Notes under the pieces: model-generated | The model's database searches: none | What the model was told of the DNA's origin: nothing | The model's input: only the letters and a program-made list of their open reading frames with translations | Part shown: positions 7,677 through 16,997 of the stretch, in pieces | How positions within the stretch are numbered: position 1 is the stretch's first letter | How the letters are laid out: each line of letters opens with the position of its first letter | Source: Limnobacter olei | GTDB lineage: Bacteria > Pseudomonadota > Gammaproteobacteria > Burkholderiales > Burkholderiaceae_B | NCBI RefSeq assembly: GCF_029087225.1 | Contig: NZ_JARFJD010000004.1 | Location: 1-64,000 of the forward strand | Length of the DNA: 64,000 nucleotides | Direction: 5' to 3' | Position numbers and translations under genes: made by a program

Positions 7677-8364
7677 GGCTATTGGCTGCCTGAATATTTG
7701 AATTGAGTTGATCAAAAACGCCCTGCAAGTGTTCGAAACTACCCTCGCCCCGCAGCACATTCACCCAAGCTTGTTGCATGTCAATACTGGCTGCTTTGGC
7801 CTGCTCCAACAGTTCAATGGTGGGCACTTGCTTGATGTGTTTTATCCAGGCGTTTTTCCAGGTTTCGCCCAGCTTTTTGTCCTCCACAAAAGGCTTCAAT
7901 ACTTTCTCGCGGTATTCAACCTGGCGGGCCAATGCCTCGCGTTGCGTAATCCACTGTATTTGCTCTTGCAAAATGTGCTGGTTCAACAACAAAGCGTGCG
8001 CCACGGGCTCGGCGCCGCGCATCAATTCTTCACGCACTTGTGCACCATGTTTCCAACTGGCCACATGCCCGGCCAAACCCGCCACCGCTTCTTTGCTCAC
8101 CCGGGGTATGCCGCCCACATCAGGCGCCTTGTTCAATGCTTCTACAAGCTTTCGCAAGGCCCGCGTGGTGCCTGTGCTGGTGTCGCCTTTGGCCAGCGCA
8201 CTTAGCTCGGCAAAGTAAAGCGCCTGCGTGTCGAAGTAATCGCTGGTGGTTTGCAACAAGGCCGCCCTTTGCTGCATGGCTTGCGTTTGCGCCAGCAGCG
8301 TTGTGTTGTCCCGAGGCAAGTTGGGCAACAAACCAGCTGTAAATTCAAGGGTGAGAACCACCAA
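7648..8364 (-). CDS. Unknown helical protein, N-terminus uncertain
   Basis: The 238-residue frame is Ala/Gln-rich and helical, with no recognised domain. Its only available start is a TTG at 8364, and an in-frame TAA lies two codons upstream of it. An ATG at 8402 opens a different frame that runs across this region. The missing ATG together with the abrupt left end suggests either a TTG start or an N-terminus lost by frameshift or rearrangement. It is co-directional with and overlaps the next gene (7338-7676), and it is divergent from the sensor kinase. Confidence 0.55.
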   Translation of the reverse strand: MVVLTLEFTAGLLPNLPRDNTTLLAQTQAMQQRAALLQTTSDYFDTQALYFAELSALAKGDTSTGTTRALRKLVEALNKAPDVGGIPRVSKEAVAGLAGHVASWKHGAQVREELMRGAEPVAHALLLNQHILQEQIQWITQREALARQVEYREKVLKPFVEDKKLGETWKNAWIKHIKQVPTIELLEQAKAASIDMQQAWVNVLRGEGSFEHLQGVFDQLNSNIQAANSHEHSTDEPQ

Positions 8365-8367
8365 TTT

Positions 8368-8392
8368 GGGTTACAAAAACCAGGGGTAACCC
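8368..8392. repeat. Inverted repeat in the divergent kinase promoter region
   Basis: gggttac (8368-8374) and gtaaccc (8386-8392) form perfect 7-base arms with an 11-base spacer. It lies between two divergent genes, 4 bases from the TTG of the minus-strand gene, so an operator role is possible. Function is inferred only from position. Confidence 0.4.
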
Positions 8393-8471
8393 ATTTAGAC
8401 ATTGCCTGCCCGCCTCATCACCACTTATGCTTAGTGCAAACTACCTATTGCTCTATCTTATTGCTCTATTT

Positions 8472-10217
8472 ATGAAAGCTGAAGACCCGCATCAACTCAC
8501 CATTTTGCGTGAGCAAACCAAGCTTCTGTTCGAGCACCTGCCCTTTGTTTTGTACGGTGTCATGGCCTCATCGGCTGGCCTGGTGGCCGTGCTTTGGCAC
8601 ACAGGCCAAGGCACAGCGCTGCTGCTGTGGTTGTCGGCGGTGTATATGCTGACCGGTTTGCGCTGGTGGGTACGAAGGCACTTCAACAAACTGGGCGCAC
8701 ATTTCGACCCTGAACACTGGATACAAGTGGCCATTCAGTTCACGGCAGCATCGGGCATTTTGTGGGGATTCGCAGGCGTCGTATTTTTCTCAACCGACCC
8801 CATGGTGCTTATGACACTGGCCATTTTTCTGGCTGCCATGGTAGCCGGTGCGGTGTCCTCCCATGCCTGCCATACACCGGCTTACGCTGCATTTGCACTG
8901 CCCGCCTCACTGCCTTTCATTGCACGCTGCCTGTGGGAAAACACGCCCTTTTTCTGGGTGCTGGGCACGGTTGCGTTTGTTTACGTATTGATCAACGTTC
9001 ACTACGGCCGCAACCTTCAAAACATGGTCATTCAATCCATTCGTTTGCGGTTTCAAAATGCAGAACTCATCAGCGAACTGACTTTGCAAAAACGAGTGGC
9101 CGAACAAGCCAGTGTGGCCAAAACCCGTTTTCTGGCCTCGGCCAGCCACGATCTGCGGCAACCCGTGCAGGCCATTGAATTGCTGGTGGATGCACTAGGC
9201 GAGGATCTGGCCAACCACCCCAGCAAAGGCTTGCTGGACCGAATTCAGGAAGCAGGCTACGGCTTGCGCAACTTGCTCAATGCCTTGTTGGATTCTGCAA
9301 AAATAAATGCAGCTGCCATTACGGCAAAACCACGCCACATTCAATTGGCCCCTTTGCTCAAACGCATTTGTAATGAACTGGCTACCCAGGCACAACACAA
9401 GGGCCTAGATATTCGCGTCGCAAAAACCAAGGCGTGTGCTTACACCGACCCCGCCCTGCTTGAGCTGATTATTCGCAACTACGTAGAAAACGCGATCAAG
9501 TATACACCTGAAGGGCGCGTGCTGATTGGCTGCCGCAAACAGGGTGGACAAATCCGGATTGAAGTACACGACACCGGCATCGGCATACCCGCCAGCGCCC
9601 AGGAAACCGTGTTTCAAGAGTTCTACCAATTGGACAACCCCGAGCGAGACAAAGCCAAAGGCTTGGGGTTGGGCTTGTACATTGCGCACAGCTTGGGCAA
9701 ATTGCTGAACCACGACATTGGTGTGAATTCCACCGTGGGCAAGGGCTCAATGTTTTATGTGACTGTGCCAGCAGGTGACGCCAGCCACTTGTTGGATGAA
9801 CCCGGCCGCGTGCATGCTGCTGGTAAAACCCCATTGACCGGCAAAACCGTGTTGTTGATTGATGATGACGATTTGGTGCGCGCCAGCGTGACCGAGATGC
9901 TCAGCCGCTGGCAATGTTCAACCATTGCCGCTGAAGACGCTGAAACCGCCCTGCGTATTTTAATGGCCCGGGGCCGCATGCCCGACGCCATTGTGGCCGA
10001 CTATCGGCTGCGCAACAAAAGCACAGGCGTACAGGCCATACAATCATTACAAGCACAACTTGGAAATGTACCTGCTGTAATATTGACTGGGGACACCGCC
10101 CCCAGTCGAATTCAGGAAGCCAGAAACTCCGGTTTCCTGATCTTGCACAAACCGCTCAGTGGTGTGCAATTGCGAAGTACATTGAGTGAGTTGATGAGTG
10201 TGAAGGTGAGCAGTTAA
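8472..10217 (+). CDS. Hybrid sensor histidine kinase / response regulator
   Basis: The inner-membrane signalling protein has an N-terminal membrane module of about six segments (to about residue 180), then a HisKA domain with ASASHDLRQP (His226), an HATPase domain (NYVENAIKYT, DTGIGIP, GLGLGLYIA) and a C-terminal receiver (DDDD near 464-467, phosphoacceptor Asp510 in VADYRL). The HDLRQP box resembles the RpfC/BarA-like hybrid kinases with membrane sensing modules. The ATG at 8472 is preferred; an in-frame ATG at 8427 gives 15 more residues, and neither has a clear ribosome-binding site. It converges on manC with a 10-base gap. Confidence 0.92.
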   Translation: MKAEDPHQLTILREQTKLLFEHLPFVLYGVMASSAGLVAVLWHTGQGTALLLWLSAVYMLTGLRWWVRRHFNKLGAHFDPEHWIQVAIQFTAASGILWGFAGVVFFSTDPMVLMTLAIFLAAMVAGAVSSHACHTPAYAAFALPASLPFIARCLWENTPFFWVLGTVAFVYVLINVHYGRNLQNMVIQSIRLRFQNAELISELTLQKRVAEQASVAKTRFLASASHDLRQPVQAIELLVDALGEDLANHPSKGLLDRIQEAGYGLRNLLNALLDSAKINAAAITAKPRHIQLAPLLKRICNELATQAQHKGLDIRVAKTKACAYTDPALLELIIRNYVENAIKYTPEGRVLIGCRKQGGQIRIEVHDTGIGIPASAQETVFQEFYQLDNPERDKAKGLGLGLYIAHSLGKLLNHDIGVNSTVGKGSMFYVTVPAGDASHLLDEPGRVHAAGKTPLTGKTVLLIDDDDLVRASVTEMLSRWQCSTIAAEDAETALRILMARGRMPDAIVADYRLRNKSTGVQAIQSLQAQLGNVPAVILTGDTAPSRIQEARNSGFLILHKPLSGVQLRSTLSELMSVKVSS

Positions 10218-10227
10218 TTACCCTGAA

Positions 10228-11706
10228 TCAGGCCCGCCCGTACACATCGTCAAAACGCACAATGTCGTCCTCTTCCAGGTAGTCGCCACTTTGCACTTCA
10301 ATCATCACGAGGTTCATCACGCCGGGGTTTACCAGTCGGTGCTTGTTCCCGGCAGGAATGTAGGTTGATTCATTCTTGCGCACCAAAAACACATTCTCGC
10401 CATTGGTTACCTCTGCAGTACCGCTGACTACAATCCAGTGCTCGCTGCGGTGGTGGTGCATTTGCAAACTAAGCGATGCACCCGGCTTTACTTCAATGCG
10501 TTTAATTTTGTAACCTGCAGAATCTTCAAGCACCGTGTAAGTACCCCAAGGGCGGTGCACAGTGGGGTGAAAATTCACCAGCTCACTGCCTTGCGCCTTC
10601 AGGGTTTCAACCACTTTTTTCACATCCTGGTGGCGGCTTCTGTCGGCCACCAGCAAAGCGTCAGGGGTGTCCACAATCAACAAATTTTCAACACCCAAGG
10701 TGGCTACCGCCCGGTTGCCCATACGCACGTGAGTGTTGTTGCTGTCAATTGAAATCAGTTGGCCTGCGCCTTCTTGCTGCACTGTATTGCCCTGTGTGTC
10801 GGGCGTGCATTGGTCGGCCAAGGCAGCCCAACTGCCAATGTCGCTCCACTGAAAACTGGCAGCCACCACAGCCACATTGCTGGCCTTTTCCATCACGGCG
10901 TAATCAATGCTGATGTCGGGCAACTTCGCAAATTCATCTTTGTTGAACGTAAACACGCTGCCGCTTGCCTTGGCATTTTTGCTTTCTTTTGCACTGGCCC
11001 AAACAACACTCGCCTGGCTGGCCACGCTGGGCTCGTTGTTTTCGAGCGCCTGTAACAGGTCGCTTGCGCGCAGCGCAAACATGCCGCCATTCCACACATA
11101 CTGGCCACTCGCCAAATATTCCATGGCCAGTTCAAGCTTGGGCTTTTCAACAAAACGCTGCACTGCAAATGCACCGTTAATTTCGTCGACCGGCGCGCCT
11201 TGCTGAATGTACCCAAAACCAGTTTCAGGCGTGCTGGGCGTAATACCAAAGCAAGTGAGCCAGCCCTTGCGTGCAGCCGCCACGGCTTGTTGCGCCACAC
11301 GCACAAACTCGGCAACGGGGTTAATTAAATGGTCGGCCGGCAGCACCAACAACACGGGGTTTTCACCCGGGTAACGGGCTTGCGCCCACTGCGCAGCCAA
11401 GGCAATGGCTGGTGCAGTGTTGCGGCCTTGCGGCTCCAGCAACTGGTGCAGGGCCATGTTGCCGCCCTCGCCTTTCAACACCGGCATACATTCGTCTTGC
11501 AGCAAGAATTGGTAGCTTTCATTGCTCACCAACAACACATCGCTTGAATCGGCGGCTTTGGCCACTGCTGCAGCACGCCGCACGGTTTGCGCAATCAGGC
11601 TTTCAGCGCCTACTTTCAAAAAGGGCTTTGGAAAGTTTTTGCGCGACAAGGGCCAAAGGCGCGTGCCTGCGCCGCCGCATAGAATGACTGGGATTACTCG
11701 GTTCAT
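10228..11706 (-). CDS. manC: Mannose-1-phosphate guanylyltransferase / mannose-6-phosphate isomerase
   Basis: This bifunctional type II enzyme (AlgA/ManC class) makes GDP-mannose. The 492-residue protein has the pyrophosphorylase loop [13 protein letters not shown] at 10-22 with PKPF, and a C-terminal cupin isomerase domain ([29 protein letters not shown]). It is the last gene of a three-gene minus-strand operon gmd-fcl-manC; its ATG overlaps the fcl stop by three bases. The product GDP-mannose feeds Gmd and Fcl. Confidence 0.95.
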   Translation of the reverse strand: MNRVIPVILCGGAGTRLWPLSRKNFPKPFLKVGAESLIAQTVRRAAAVAKAADSSDVLLVSNESYQFLLQDECMPVLKGEGGNMALHQLLEPQGRNTAPAIALAAQWAQARYPGENPVLLVLPADHLINPVAEFVRVAQQAVAAARKGWLTCFGITPSTPETGFGYIQQGAPVDEINGAFAVQRFVEKPKLELAMEYLASGQYVWNGGMFALRASDLLQALENNEPSVASQASVVWASAKESKNAKASGSVFTFNKDEFAKLPDISIDYAVMEKASNVAVVAASFQWSDIGSWAALADQCTPDTQGNTVQQEGAGQLISIDSNNTHVRMGNRAVATLGVENLLIVDTPDALLVADRSRHQDVKKVVETLKAQGSELVNFHPTVHRPWGTYTVLEDSAGYKIKRIEVKPGASLSLQMHHHRSEHWIVVSGTAEVTNGENVFLVRKNESTYIPAGNKHRLVNPGVMNLVMIEVQSGDYLEEDDIVRFDDVYGRA

Positions 11707-12677
11707 GCTTGTCTTAGTCCTTCCATGTTATTCAAAAACCAGGCATAGGTTTTCTTCAAACCGGTTTCCAAATCAATGCTGTATTGCCAACCCAAATTCT
11801 TCAAGCGCTCTACATTCATCAACTTGCGCGGGGTGCCATCGGGCTTGGTGGTATCAAACACCAACTTGCCTTCAAAGCCAACCACGCGCTGCATGGTTTC
11901 TGCCAGTTCACGAATGGTGCAATCTACGCCTGTGCCCACATTGATGTGGCTAAGCATGGGCTGTGTATTGGCTTTGTAGGTTTGTTCATCCAGCAATAAC
12001 ACATGCACACTGGCTGCGGCCATGTCATCTACATACAAAAATTCACGCATGGGCGTGCCTGTGCCCCACACCACCACTTCAGAATCTCCACGCAATTTGG
12101 CTTCATGAAAACGGCGCATCATCGCTGGTATCACATGGCTGTTCTCGGGGTGAAAGTTGTCATTCTCACCGTACAAATTGGTGGGCATTACACTGCGATA
12201 GTTGCGGCCATACTGGCGGTTGTAACTTTCGCACAATTTAATGCCTGCAATTTTCGCCACCGCGTAGGGCTCGTTGGTGCTTTCCAAAGTACCTGTCAGC
12301 AACGCAGTTTCTGTCATCGGCTGCTCAGCCAACTTGGGGTAAATACAGCTTGAACCCAGAAACAACAAATGCTGGCAATCGTTGGCATGGGCTGCATGCA
12401 CCACATTGCATTCCATCATCAGGTTCTGAAAAATAAACTCGGCCGGGTAGGTGTTGTTGGCGTGTATGCCACCTACCTTGGCTGCGGCCAACACCACGGC
12501 GTCGGGCTTCTCAGCTGCGAAAAATTCATTCACGGCAGCCTGGTTGCACAGGTCAAGCTCGGCATGGGTGCGCACCACAATATTGCTGTAACCCAAAGCA
12601 TTCAGGCGACGCACAATCGCGCTGCCCACCATGCCCCGGTGGCCCGCCACATATATTTTTGAATTGAAGTTCAACAT
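11703..12677 (-). CDS. fcl: GDP-L-fucose synthase
   Basis: This SDR enzyme converts GDP-4-keto-6-deoxymannose to GDP-L-fucose by 3,5-epimerisation and 4-reduction. The 324-residue protein has the NADP-binding GHRGMVGSA at 12-20 and the catalytic Ser110, Tyr138 and Lys142 in EPYAVAK. It lies 12 bases downstream of gmd and overlaps manC, so the three form an operon for GDP-L-fucose. Confidence 0.95.
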   Translation of the reverse strand: MLNFNSKIYVAGHRGMVGSAIVRRLNALGYSNIVVRTHAELDLCNQAAVNEFFAAEKPDAVVLAAAKVGGIHANNTYPAEFIFQNLMMECNVVHAAHANDCQHLLFLGSSCIYPKLAEQPMTETALLTGTLESTNEPYAVAKIAGIKLCESYNRQYGRNYRSVMPTNLYGENDNFHPENSHVIPAMMRRFHEAKLRGDSEVVVWGTGTPMREFLYVDDMAAASVHVLLLDEQTYKANTQPMLSHINVGTGVDCTIRELAETMQRVVGFEGKLVFDTTKPDGTPRKLMNVERLKNLGWQYSIDLETGLKKTYAWFLNNMEGLRQA

Positions 12678-12689
12678 GAATAGCAGCCT

Positions 12690-13808
12690 TTACTCGCGGC
12701 TTACTGCAACGCTGTAACCATGTTGCTTGAGCAGGGCGTGTTGGCGTGCCGCATCCAGGTCTACCTGCACCATTTCCTGCACCATTTCCTGCAAAGTAAT
12801 TTTCGGTGTCCAACCCAGTTTATTTTTCGCCTTGCTGGGGTCGCCCAACAAGGTTTCCACTTCCGCAGGGCGGAAGTAACGCGGGTCAACCTGCACCACC
12901 ACATCGCCTTCTTTCAAGGCAGGTGCCTTGTCGCCTTGCACTTTCACCACAATGCCTTTTTCATCCACGCCACTGCCTTCCCAGCGCAGGGTTACGCCCA
13001 ATTCAGCAGCCGTCATTTCAATAAACTGGCGCACGCTGTATTGCACACCGGTGGCAATTACAAAATCGTCGGGTGTGTCCTGTTGCAGCATTAGCCATTG
13101 CATTTCAACGTAGTCTTTCGCATGACCCCAATCGCGCAGTGCGTCCATATTGCCCATGTACAGGCATTGCTCCAGGCCCACTGCAATGTTGCTCATGCCA
13201 CGTGTAATTTTTCGGGTTACAAAAGTTTCGCCACGGCGCGGGCTTTCGTGGTTAAACAAAATGCCGTTGCATGCATACATGCCATAGCTTTCGCGGTAAT
13301 TCACCGTAATCCAGTAGGCGTACATTTTGGCCACTGCATACGGGCTGCGTGGGTAAAAGGGCGTGGTTTCCTTTTGCGGAATTTCCTGCACCAAACCATA
13401 CAGTTCTGAAGTACTGGCTTGATAAAAACGGGTCTTCTTTTCCAGGCCCAAAAAGCGGATGGCTTCCAGCAAACGCAGCGTGCCCATGGCATCTACATCG
13501 GCGGTGTATTCCGGGCTCTCGAAACTCACCGCCACATGGCTTTGTGCGCCCAGGTTGTACACCTCGTCAGGTTGCACTTGCTGAATAATGCGGGTCAGGT
13601 TAGAGCTGTCGGTGAGGTCGCCGTAGTGCAATTTAAAGCGGGCGTTTTCAACATGCGGGTCCTCGTAAATGTGGTCTACGCGCTGTGTGTTGAACAGCGA
13701 TGCACGGCGCTTGATGCCATGCACTTCATAGCCTTTGCTCAACAAAAATTCAGCCAAATACGAACCATCTTGCCCGGTTACACCGGTGATCAACGCCACT
13801 TTAGTCAT
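12690..13808 (-). CDS. gmd: GDP-mannose 4,6-dehydratase
   Basis: The 372-residue enzyme makes GDP-4-keto-6-deoxymannose from GDP-mannose. It shows the [16 protein letters not shown]-binding start, the STSELYG segment and SPYAVAK with catalytic Tyr/Lys. It is the first gene of the gmd-fcl-manC operon. A 12-base tandem duplication near the 3' end (12769-12792) gives a repeated QEMV in the protein, outside the active site. Confidence 0.95.
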   Translation of the reverse strand: MTKVALITGVTGQDGSYLAEFLLSKGYEVHGIKRRASLFNTQRVDHIYEDPHVENARFKLHYGDLTDSSNLTRIIQQVQPDEVYNLGAQSHVAVSFESPEYTADVDAMGTLRLLEAIRFLGLEKKTRFYQASTSELYGLVQEIPQKETTPFYPRSPYAVAKMYAYWITVNYRESYGMYACNGILFNHESPRRGETFVTRKITRGMSNIAVGLEQCLYMGNMDALRDWGHAKDYVEMQWLMLQQDTPDDFVIATGVQYSVRQFIEMTAAELGVTLRWEGSGVDEKGIVVKVQGDKAPALKEGDVVVQVDPRYFRPAEVETLLGDPSKAKNKLGWTPKITLQEMVQEMVQVDLDAARQHALLKQHGYSVAVSRE

Positions 13809-13931
13809 TGCAGGGGTGCCTTGCTGTAATTGAATTCAAAACGAAAGCTTAAAGTGCTCTCGTTAAAACCGAAAGCAGGCTTGATCAACTTTTAGTATGA
13901 TAATCGCGTTGATTTATTAAATTTTGCAATA

Positions 13932-14231
13932 ATGACTGAAATACCCAACAACCCAAATGAGTATCCATTACTTAAAAATCCACTCGACCTGGCCACATTG
14001 GTTCGCACCCAGCGCCTGCAAGCAGGCACCAAAGGCGGGAAAATGACAGCCCACCTGCTGGCGGAAATGGCGGGCGTTAGCCGCGACACCATTTTTCGCA
14101 TTGAACGCGGTGAAGACGTTTCATTTTCCACCGCCATGGCTGTGCTGCGGGTGTTTGGCTTGGGGCTCAGCGCTGCCCCAGCAGAATGGCCCACCTTGAA
14201 TACCGCACAAGAACATTTCAAAACCCTGTGA
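13932..14231 (+). CDS. HipB-like XRE-family antitoxin/repressor
   Basis: The 99-residue protein has a helix-turn-helix of the XRE family (LLAEMAGVSRDTIFRIERGEDVSF) spanning about 45-75. Its stop overlaps the GTG start of a HipA-like gene (GTGA), the typical hipBA arrangement. It is divergent from gmd with a 123-base gap that probably holds both promoters and the autoregulatory site. Confidence 0.82.
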   Translation: MTEIPNNPNEYPLLKNPLDLATLVRTQRLQAGTKGGKMTAHLLAEMAGVSRDTIFRIERGEDVSFSTAMAVLRVFGLGLSAAPAEWPTLNTAQEHFKTL

Positions 14232-15094
14232 CGACGCATCAACGAATTCAAACACTGCAGGTGTTCAACGGCGGCAAGCCTTGCGGCTGGCTGGGGCAAA
14301 CAGCCACGGGCTTTTGGTTTCACTACGCCAGCAATACGCCACAGCAACACTGGGTCAGTTTGCTGATGCCACCTAGCACCAACTTTTATCAGCAAACCGA
14401 ATTATTTCCAGTCTTTGCGCAGCACCTCGACTTTCAAACAAGTTCATGTGCCAGTTCACAAACCAATGCACTTAGCCACCTAAACCAACTGAATGGCCAA
14501 CAACTTGGCTCGCTTAGTTTTGCCAACCCAGACAACCCCGTGGTTACTCCACCACTTCGCACACCACCGCAGCTTGAACCCGGGCAACGCGCACTCATCG
14601 CAAACCCAAACACTTCCACAGTTCGCCGCCCTTTTGCCGACACCATGGTGCACCACCCCAGTTGTTGGCCGCTTGTTCAAACACTGCAACAACTGAAAAA
14701 ACAAGCCGACCCCAGCAATCGCTTACACGGCTTGCGCTGGGCATTTCAAGCCCAACTCAATGGCCAATGGGTACAACACCCTCGGCCCGACCTGGCCCCT
14801 TATCAGCAAAACCTATACGGGTTTGAAGCTGCGCATGCAGTGCTCAACTTGAACCCTCAACAATTCAACGCACTTGCAGAAACCAACAACAAATTTGAGC
14901 AGGTGCTGCATGAAGTAGCGCGCACTTACTGCAAAAACTTTTCAGCTGAAATTGAGCTGCTTCAACTCTTGCTGCCCTTAATTCACCATCAGCTTTTGGA
15001 AGCGTACCTTGTGTTCGAGCAAGCGCCGCCGCGTGCCAACACATACAAGCCAGCGGTATTGGGGCTTGAATACCTGCCTCGCGCAATGCAATAA
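14228..15094 (+). CDS. HipA-like protein lacking the kinase domain
   Basis: From the overlapping GTG the product is 288 residues. About the first 100 residues resemble the HipA N-terminal subdomains (LQVFNGGKPCGWL, then VSLLMPPSTNFY, and LNGQQLGSLSF like HipA's G-A-L segment). The remaining roughly 190 residues show no HipA kinase signatures: no ATP-loop GxSGGxxPK, no DxHxKN catalytic motif and no YD metal motif, all of which are present in the true HipA at 40330. It is therefore either a regulator, as HipS is in HipBST systems, a decayed toxin, or a new variant with a different effector domain. Confidence 0.6.
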   Translation: MTTHQRIQTLQVFNGGKPCGWLGQTATGFWFHYASNTPQQHWVSLLMPPSTNFYQQTELFPVFAQHLDFQTSSCASSQTNALSHLNQLNGQQLGSLSFANPDNPVVTPPLRTPPQLEPGQRALIANPNTSTVRRPFADTMVHHPSCWPLVQTLQQLKKQADPSNRLHGLRWAFQAQLNGQWVQHPRPDLAPYQQNLYGFEAAHAVLNLNPQQFNALAETNNKFEQVLHEVARTYCKNFSAEIELLQLLLPLIHHQLLEAYLVFEQAPPRANTYKPAVLGLEYLPRAMQ

Positions 15095-15202
15095 GCCAAC
15101 TTGGCCTTATTAACATGCTCAGTATGTGGAAAAACCAGTACGCAAGAAGAACTTTACCAACACAAGAGAAATTACGTCACCTAAAAAAGGTGCTGCAGCC
15201 GG

Positions 15203-15214
15203 AAGAATATTCTT
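15203..15214. promoter_or_regulatory. Palindrome in the EPS operon leader region
   Basis: aagaatattctt is a perfect 12-base palindrome about 110 bases ahead of the regulator start, followed by a short T-run. It may be a second operator half or a promoter-proximal structure; no factor is identified. Confidence 0.35.
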
Positions 15215-15246
15215 TTTTCTGTCACAACTGTGCTGTAACATCATTT

Positions 15247-15262
15247 CGTTCAAAATTGAACG
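15247..15262. promoter_or_regulatory. Candidate operator of the EPS-associated regulator
   Basis: cgttcaaaattgaacg has perfect 7-base arms around a 2-base centre. The size and symmetry suit a winged-helix MarR-type dimer, and such a regulator is encoded by the first gene downstream. It sits 30 bases before the ops element, so repression there would control the whole EPS operon. Binding is inferred. Confidence 0.5.
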
Positions 15263-15291
15263 TTACCCGCTTGTTGATCGGTGCACAACAC

Positions 15292-15303
15292 GGCGGTAGC
15301 GTG
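15292..15303 (+). promoter_or_regulatory. ops element (RfaH recruitment site)
   Basis: ggcggtagcgtg matches the enterobacterial ops consensus GGCGGTAGNNTG at every fixed position and has the sense orientation of the operon. It lies 14 bases before the regulator ATG, in the leader of the long plus-strand polysaccharide operon. In E. coli, RNA polymerase pauses at ops and loads RfaH; an RfaH-type protein is encoded at 2332-2835 in this window. Confidence 0.78.
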
Positions 15304-15316
15304 CCAAAATTCCGCC

Positions 15317-15661
15317 ATGACCAGCCGCAGAAACGATCTTCAAGAAGACACCAACTTTCGTGTAATGCGACTGCTGCAGGAAAACCCCGACCTTACCCAG
15401 CGTGAACTGGCTGAAAAGCTGGGCGTGAGCGTGGGCGGACTGAACTACTGCCTGAAAGCGTTGATGGAAAAAGGCTTGGTGAAGATGCAAAACTTCACCC
15501 ATTCTAAAAACAAGTTTGGGTATGTGTATGTGTTGACTCCCAGGGGTATTGCGGAAAAAGCCAAGCTAACAGGGGCATTTCTGAAGCGGAAACTGGAAGA
15601 ATATGAAGCGCTAAAAATTGAAATAGAATCCTTAAAACAAAACGCGGAAAGCCAAGAATAA
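15317..15661 (+). CDS. EPS-associated MarR-family transcriptional regulator
   Basis: The 114-residue protein has a winged helix-turn-helix at the N-terminus (QRELAEKLGVSVGGLNYCLKALMEKGLVK) and a C-terminal coiled coil (about 75-110, KRKLEEYEALKIEIESLKQ). It fits the family of small regulators found at the head of exopolysaccharide loci in proteobacteria (TIGR04176 type). The ATG at 15317 follows the ops element directly. As first gene it is likely autoregulated through the palindrome at 15247-15262. Confidence 0.85.
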   Translation: MTSRRNDLQEDTNFRVMRLLQENPDLTQRELAEKLGVSVGGLNYCLKALMEKGLVKMQNFTHSKNKFGYVYVLTPRGIAEKAKLTGAFLKRKLEEYEALKIEIESLKQNAESQE

Positions 15662-15722
15662 ACAAATCCTCACCACCACCCCAAATGGGTTCCGGGTTAC
15701 ATAACCGAAAAAACTGAATCAA

Positions 15723-16997
15723 ATGAAAATTGAAAACATCAAACTAGCGATCATCGGCCTTGGTTATGTAGGGCTACCCCTTGCCGTGGAATTTGGCAAA
15801 AAACGAGCCGTTGTCGGATTCGACATCAACCAGCGTCGTATTGATGAACTGGTTTCTGGCAATGACACCACACTTGAAACTTCGCCACATGAACTTGCCG
15901 CAGCCCGGGAACTTTCATTCACCACAGATCCTGAACATCTTAAAAATTGCAACTGTTTCATAATTACAGTTCCCACCCCTATTGACGAATACAAGCGGCC
16001 CGACCTTACCCCGTTAATCAAGGCAAGCGAGACAGCAGGCAAAGTTCTGAAAAAAGGCGATATCGTTATTTACGAATCCACGGTTTACCCCGGCTGCACT
16101 GAAGAAGACTGTGTGCCTGTACTGGAAAAATTTTCGGGTCTTAAGTTTAATCAAGATTTTTATTGTGGCTACAGCCCTGAAAGGATTAATCCCGGTGACA
16201 AAGAACATCGGGTTACAACGATCCGCAAAGTAACTTCGGGATCTACGCCAGTAGTTGCAGACGTCGTAGACACGCTTTACAACGAAATAGTTGTAGTGGG
16301 TACTCACAAAGCCGAAAGTATCAAAGTTGCGGAGGCTGCCAAAGTCATTGAAAACACCCAGCGCGACCTGAATATTGCACTGATCAATGAACTTGCGCTG
16401 ATCTTTAACAAAATGGGTATTGATACCGAAGCCGTGCTTAAAGCGGCGGGGAGCAAGTGGAATTTTCTGCCGTTCCGCCCCGGCCTTGTGGGCGGGCATT
16501 GCATTGGAGTAGACCCCTACTACCTTACCCACAAAGCGCAGGCAATTGGATACCACCCTGAAATTATTCTGGCTGGTCGCAGGTTAAATGACAGCATGGG
16601 CGGCTACGTAGTGGCCCAACTTGTTAAAGCAATGACCAAAAAGCGCATTCATGTGGACGGCGCAAAAATACTGGTTATGGGCTTGGCTTTTAAAGAAAAC
16701 TGCCCAGATTTGCGTAACACCCGAGTGGTGGACATAGTGAGCGAACTTAAAGAATACAACTGCGAGGTTGATGTATACGACCCTTGGGTAAGCAACACCG
16801 AAGCACAACACGAATATGGTATTTCACCAATACAGCACGCCAATACCAATACATACGACGGGATTATTCTTGCGGTTGCTCACGAACAGTTTAAATCCAT
16901 GGGTGCCACAAACATTCGGAACCTGGGTAAGTCAACATGCGTACTTTACGACCTTAAGTATTTATTAGAGGCCAATGAATCAGATTTGAGACTGTAA
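15723..16997 (+). CDS. tviB: UDP-N-acetylglucosamine 6-dehydrogenase (TviB/WbpO type)
   Basis: This NAD-dependent sugar nucleotide dehydrogenase oxidises UDP-GlcNAc (or UDP-GalNAc) to the uronate. The 424-residue protein has GLGYVGLP at 12-19, the thiohemiacetal cysteine Cys260 in [12 protein letters not shown], and [12 protein letters not shown] in the C-terminal domain. The close match in style to Vi-antigen TviB, together with the TviC-like epimerase that overlaps it by one base, indicates synthesis of UDP-GalNAcA. Confidence 0.92.
   Translation: MKIENIKLAIIGLGYVGLPLAVEFGKKRAVVGFDINQRRIDELVSGNDTTLETSPHELAAARELSFTTDPEHLKNCNCFIITVPTPIDEYKRPDLTPLIKASETAGKVLKKGDIVIYESTVYPGCTEEDCVPVLEKFSGLKFNQDFYCGYSPERINPGDKEHRVTTIRKVTSGSTPVVADVVDTLYNEIVVVGTHKAESIKVAEAAKVIENTQRDLNIALINELALIFNKMGIDTEAVLKAAGSKWNFLPFRPGLVGGHCIGVDPYYLTHKAQAIGYHPEIILAGRRLNDSMGGYVVAQLVKAMTKKRIHVDGAKILVMGLAFKENCPDLRNTRVVDIVSELKEYNCEVDVYDPWVSNTEAQHEYGISPIQHANTNTYDGIILAVAHEQFKSMGATNIRNLGKSTCVLYDLKYLLEANESDLRL

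Noticed and set aside
12769-12792. 12-base tandem repeat in gmd
   Set aside because: It is in frame, within the coding sequence near the C-terminus, and gives a simple QEMV duplication; no sign of a regulatory or mobile role.
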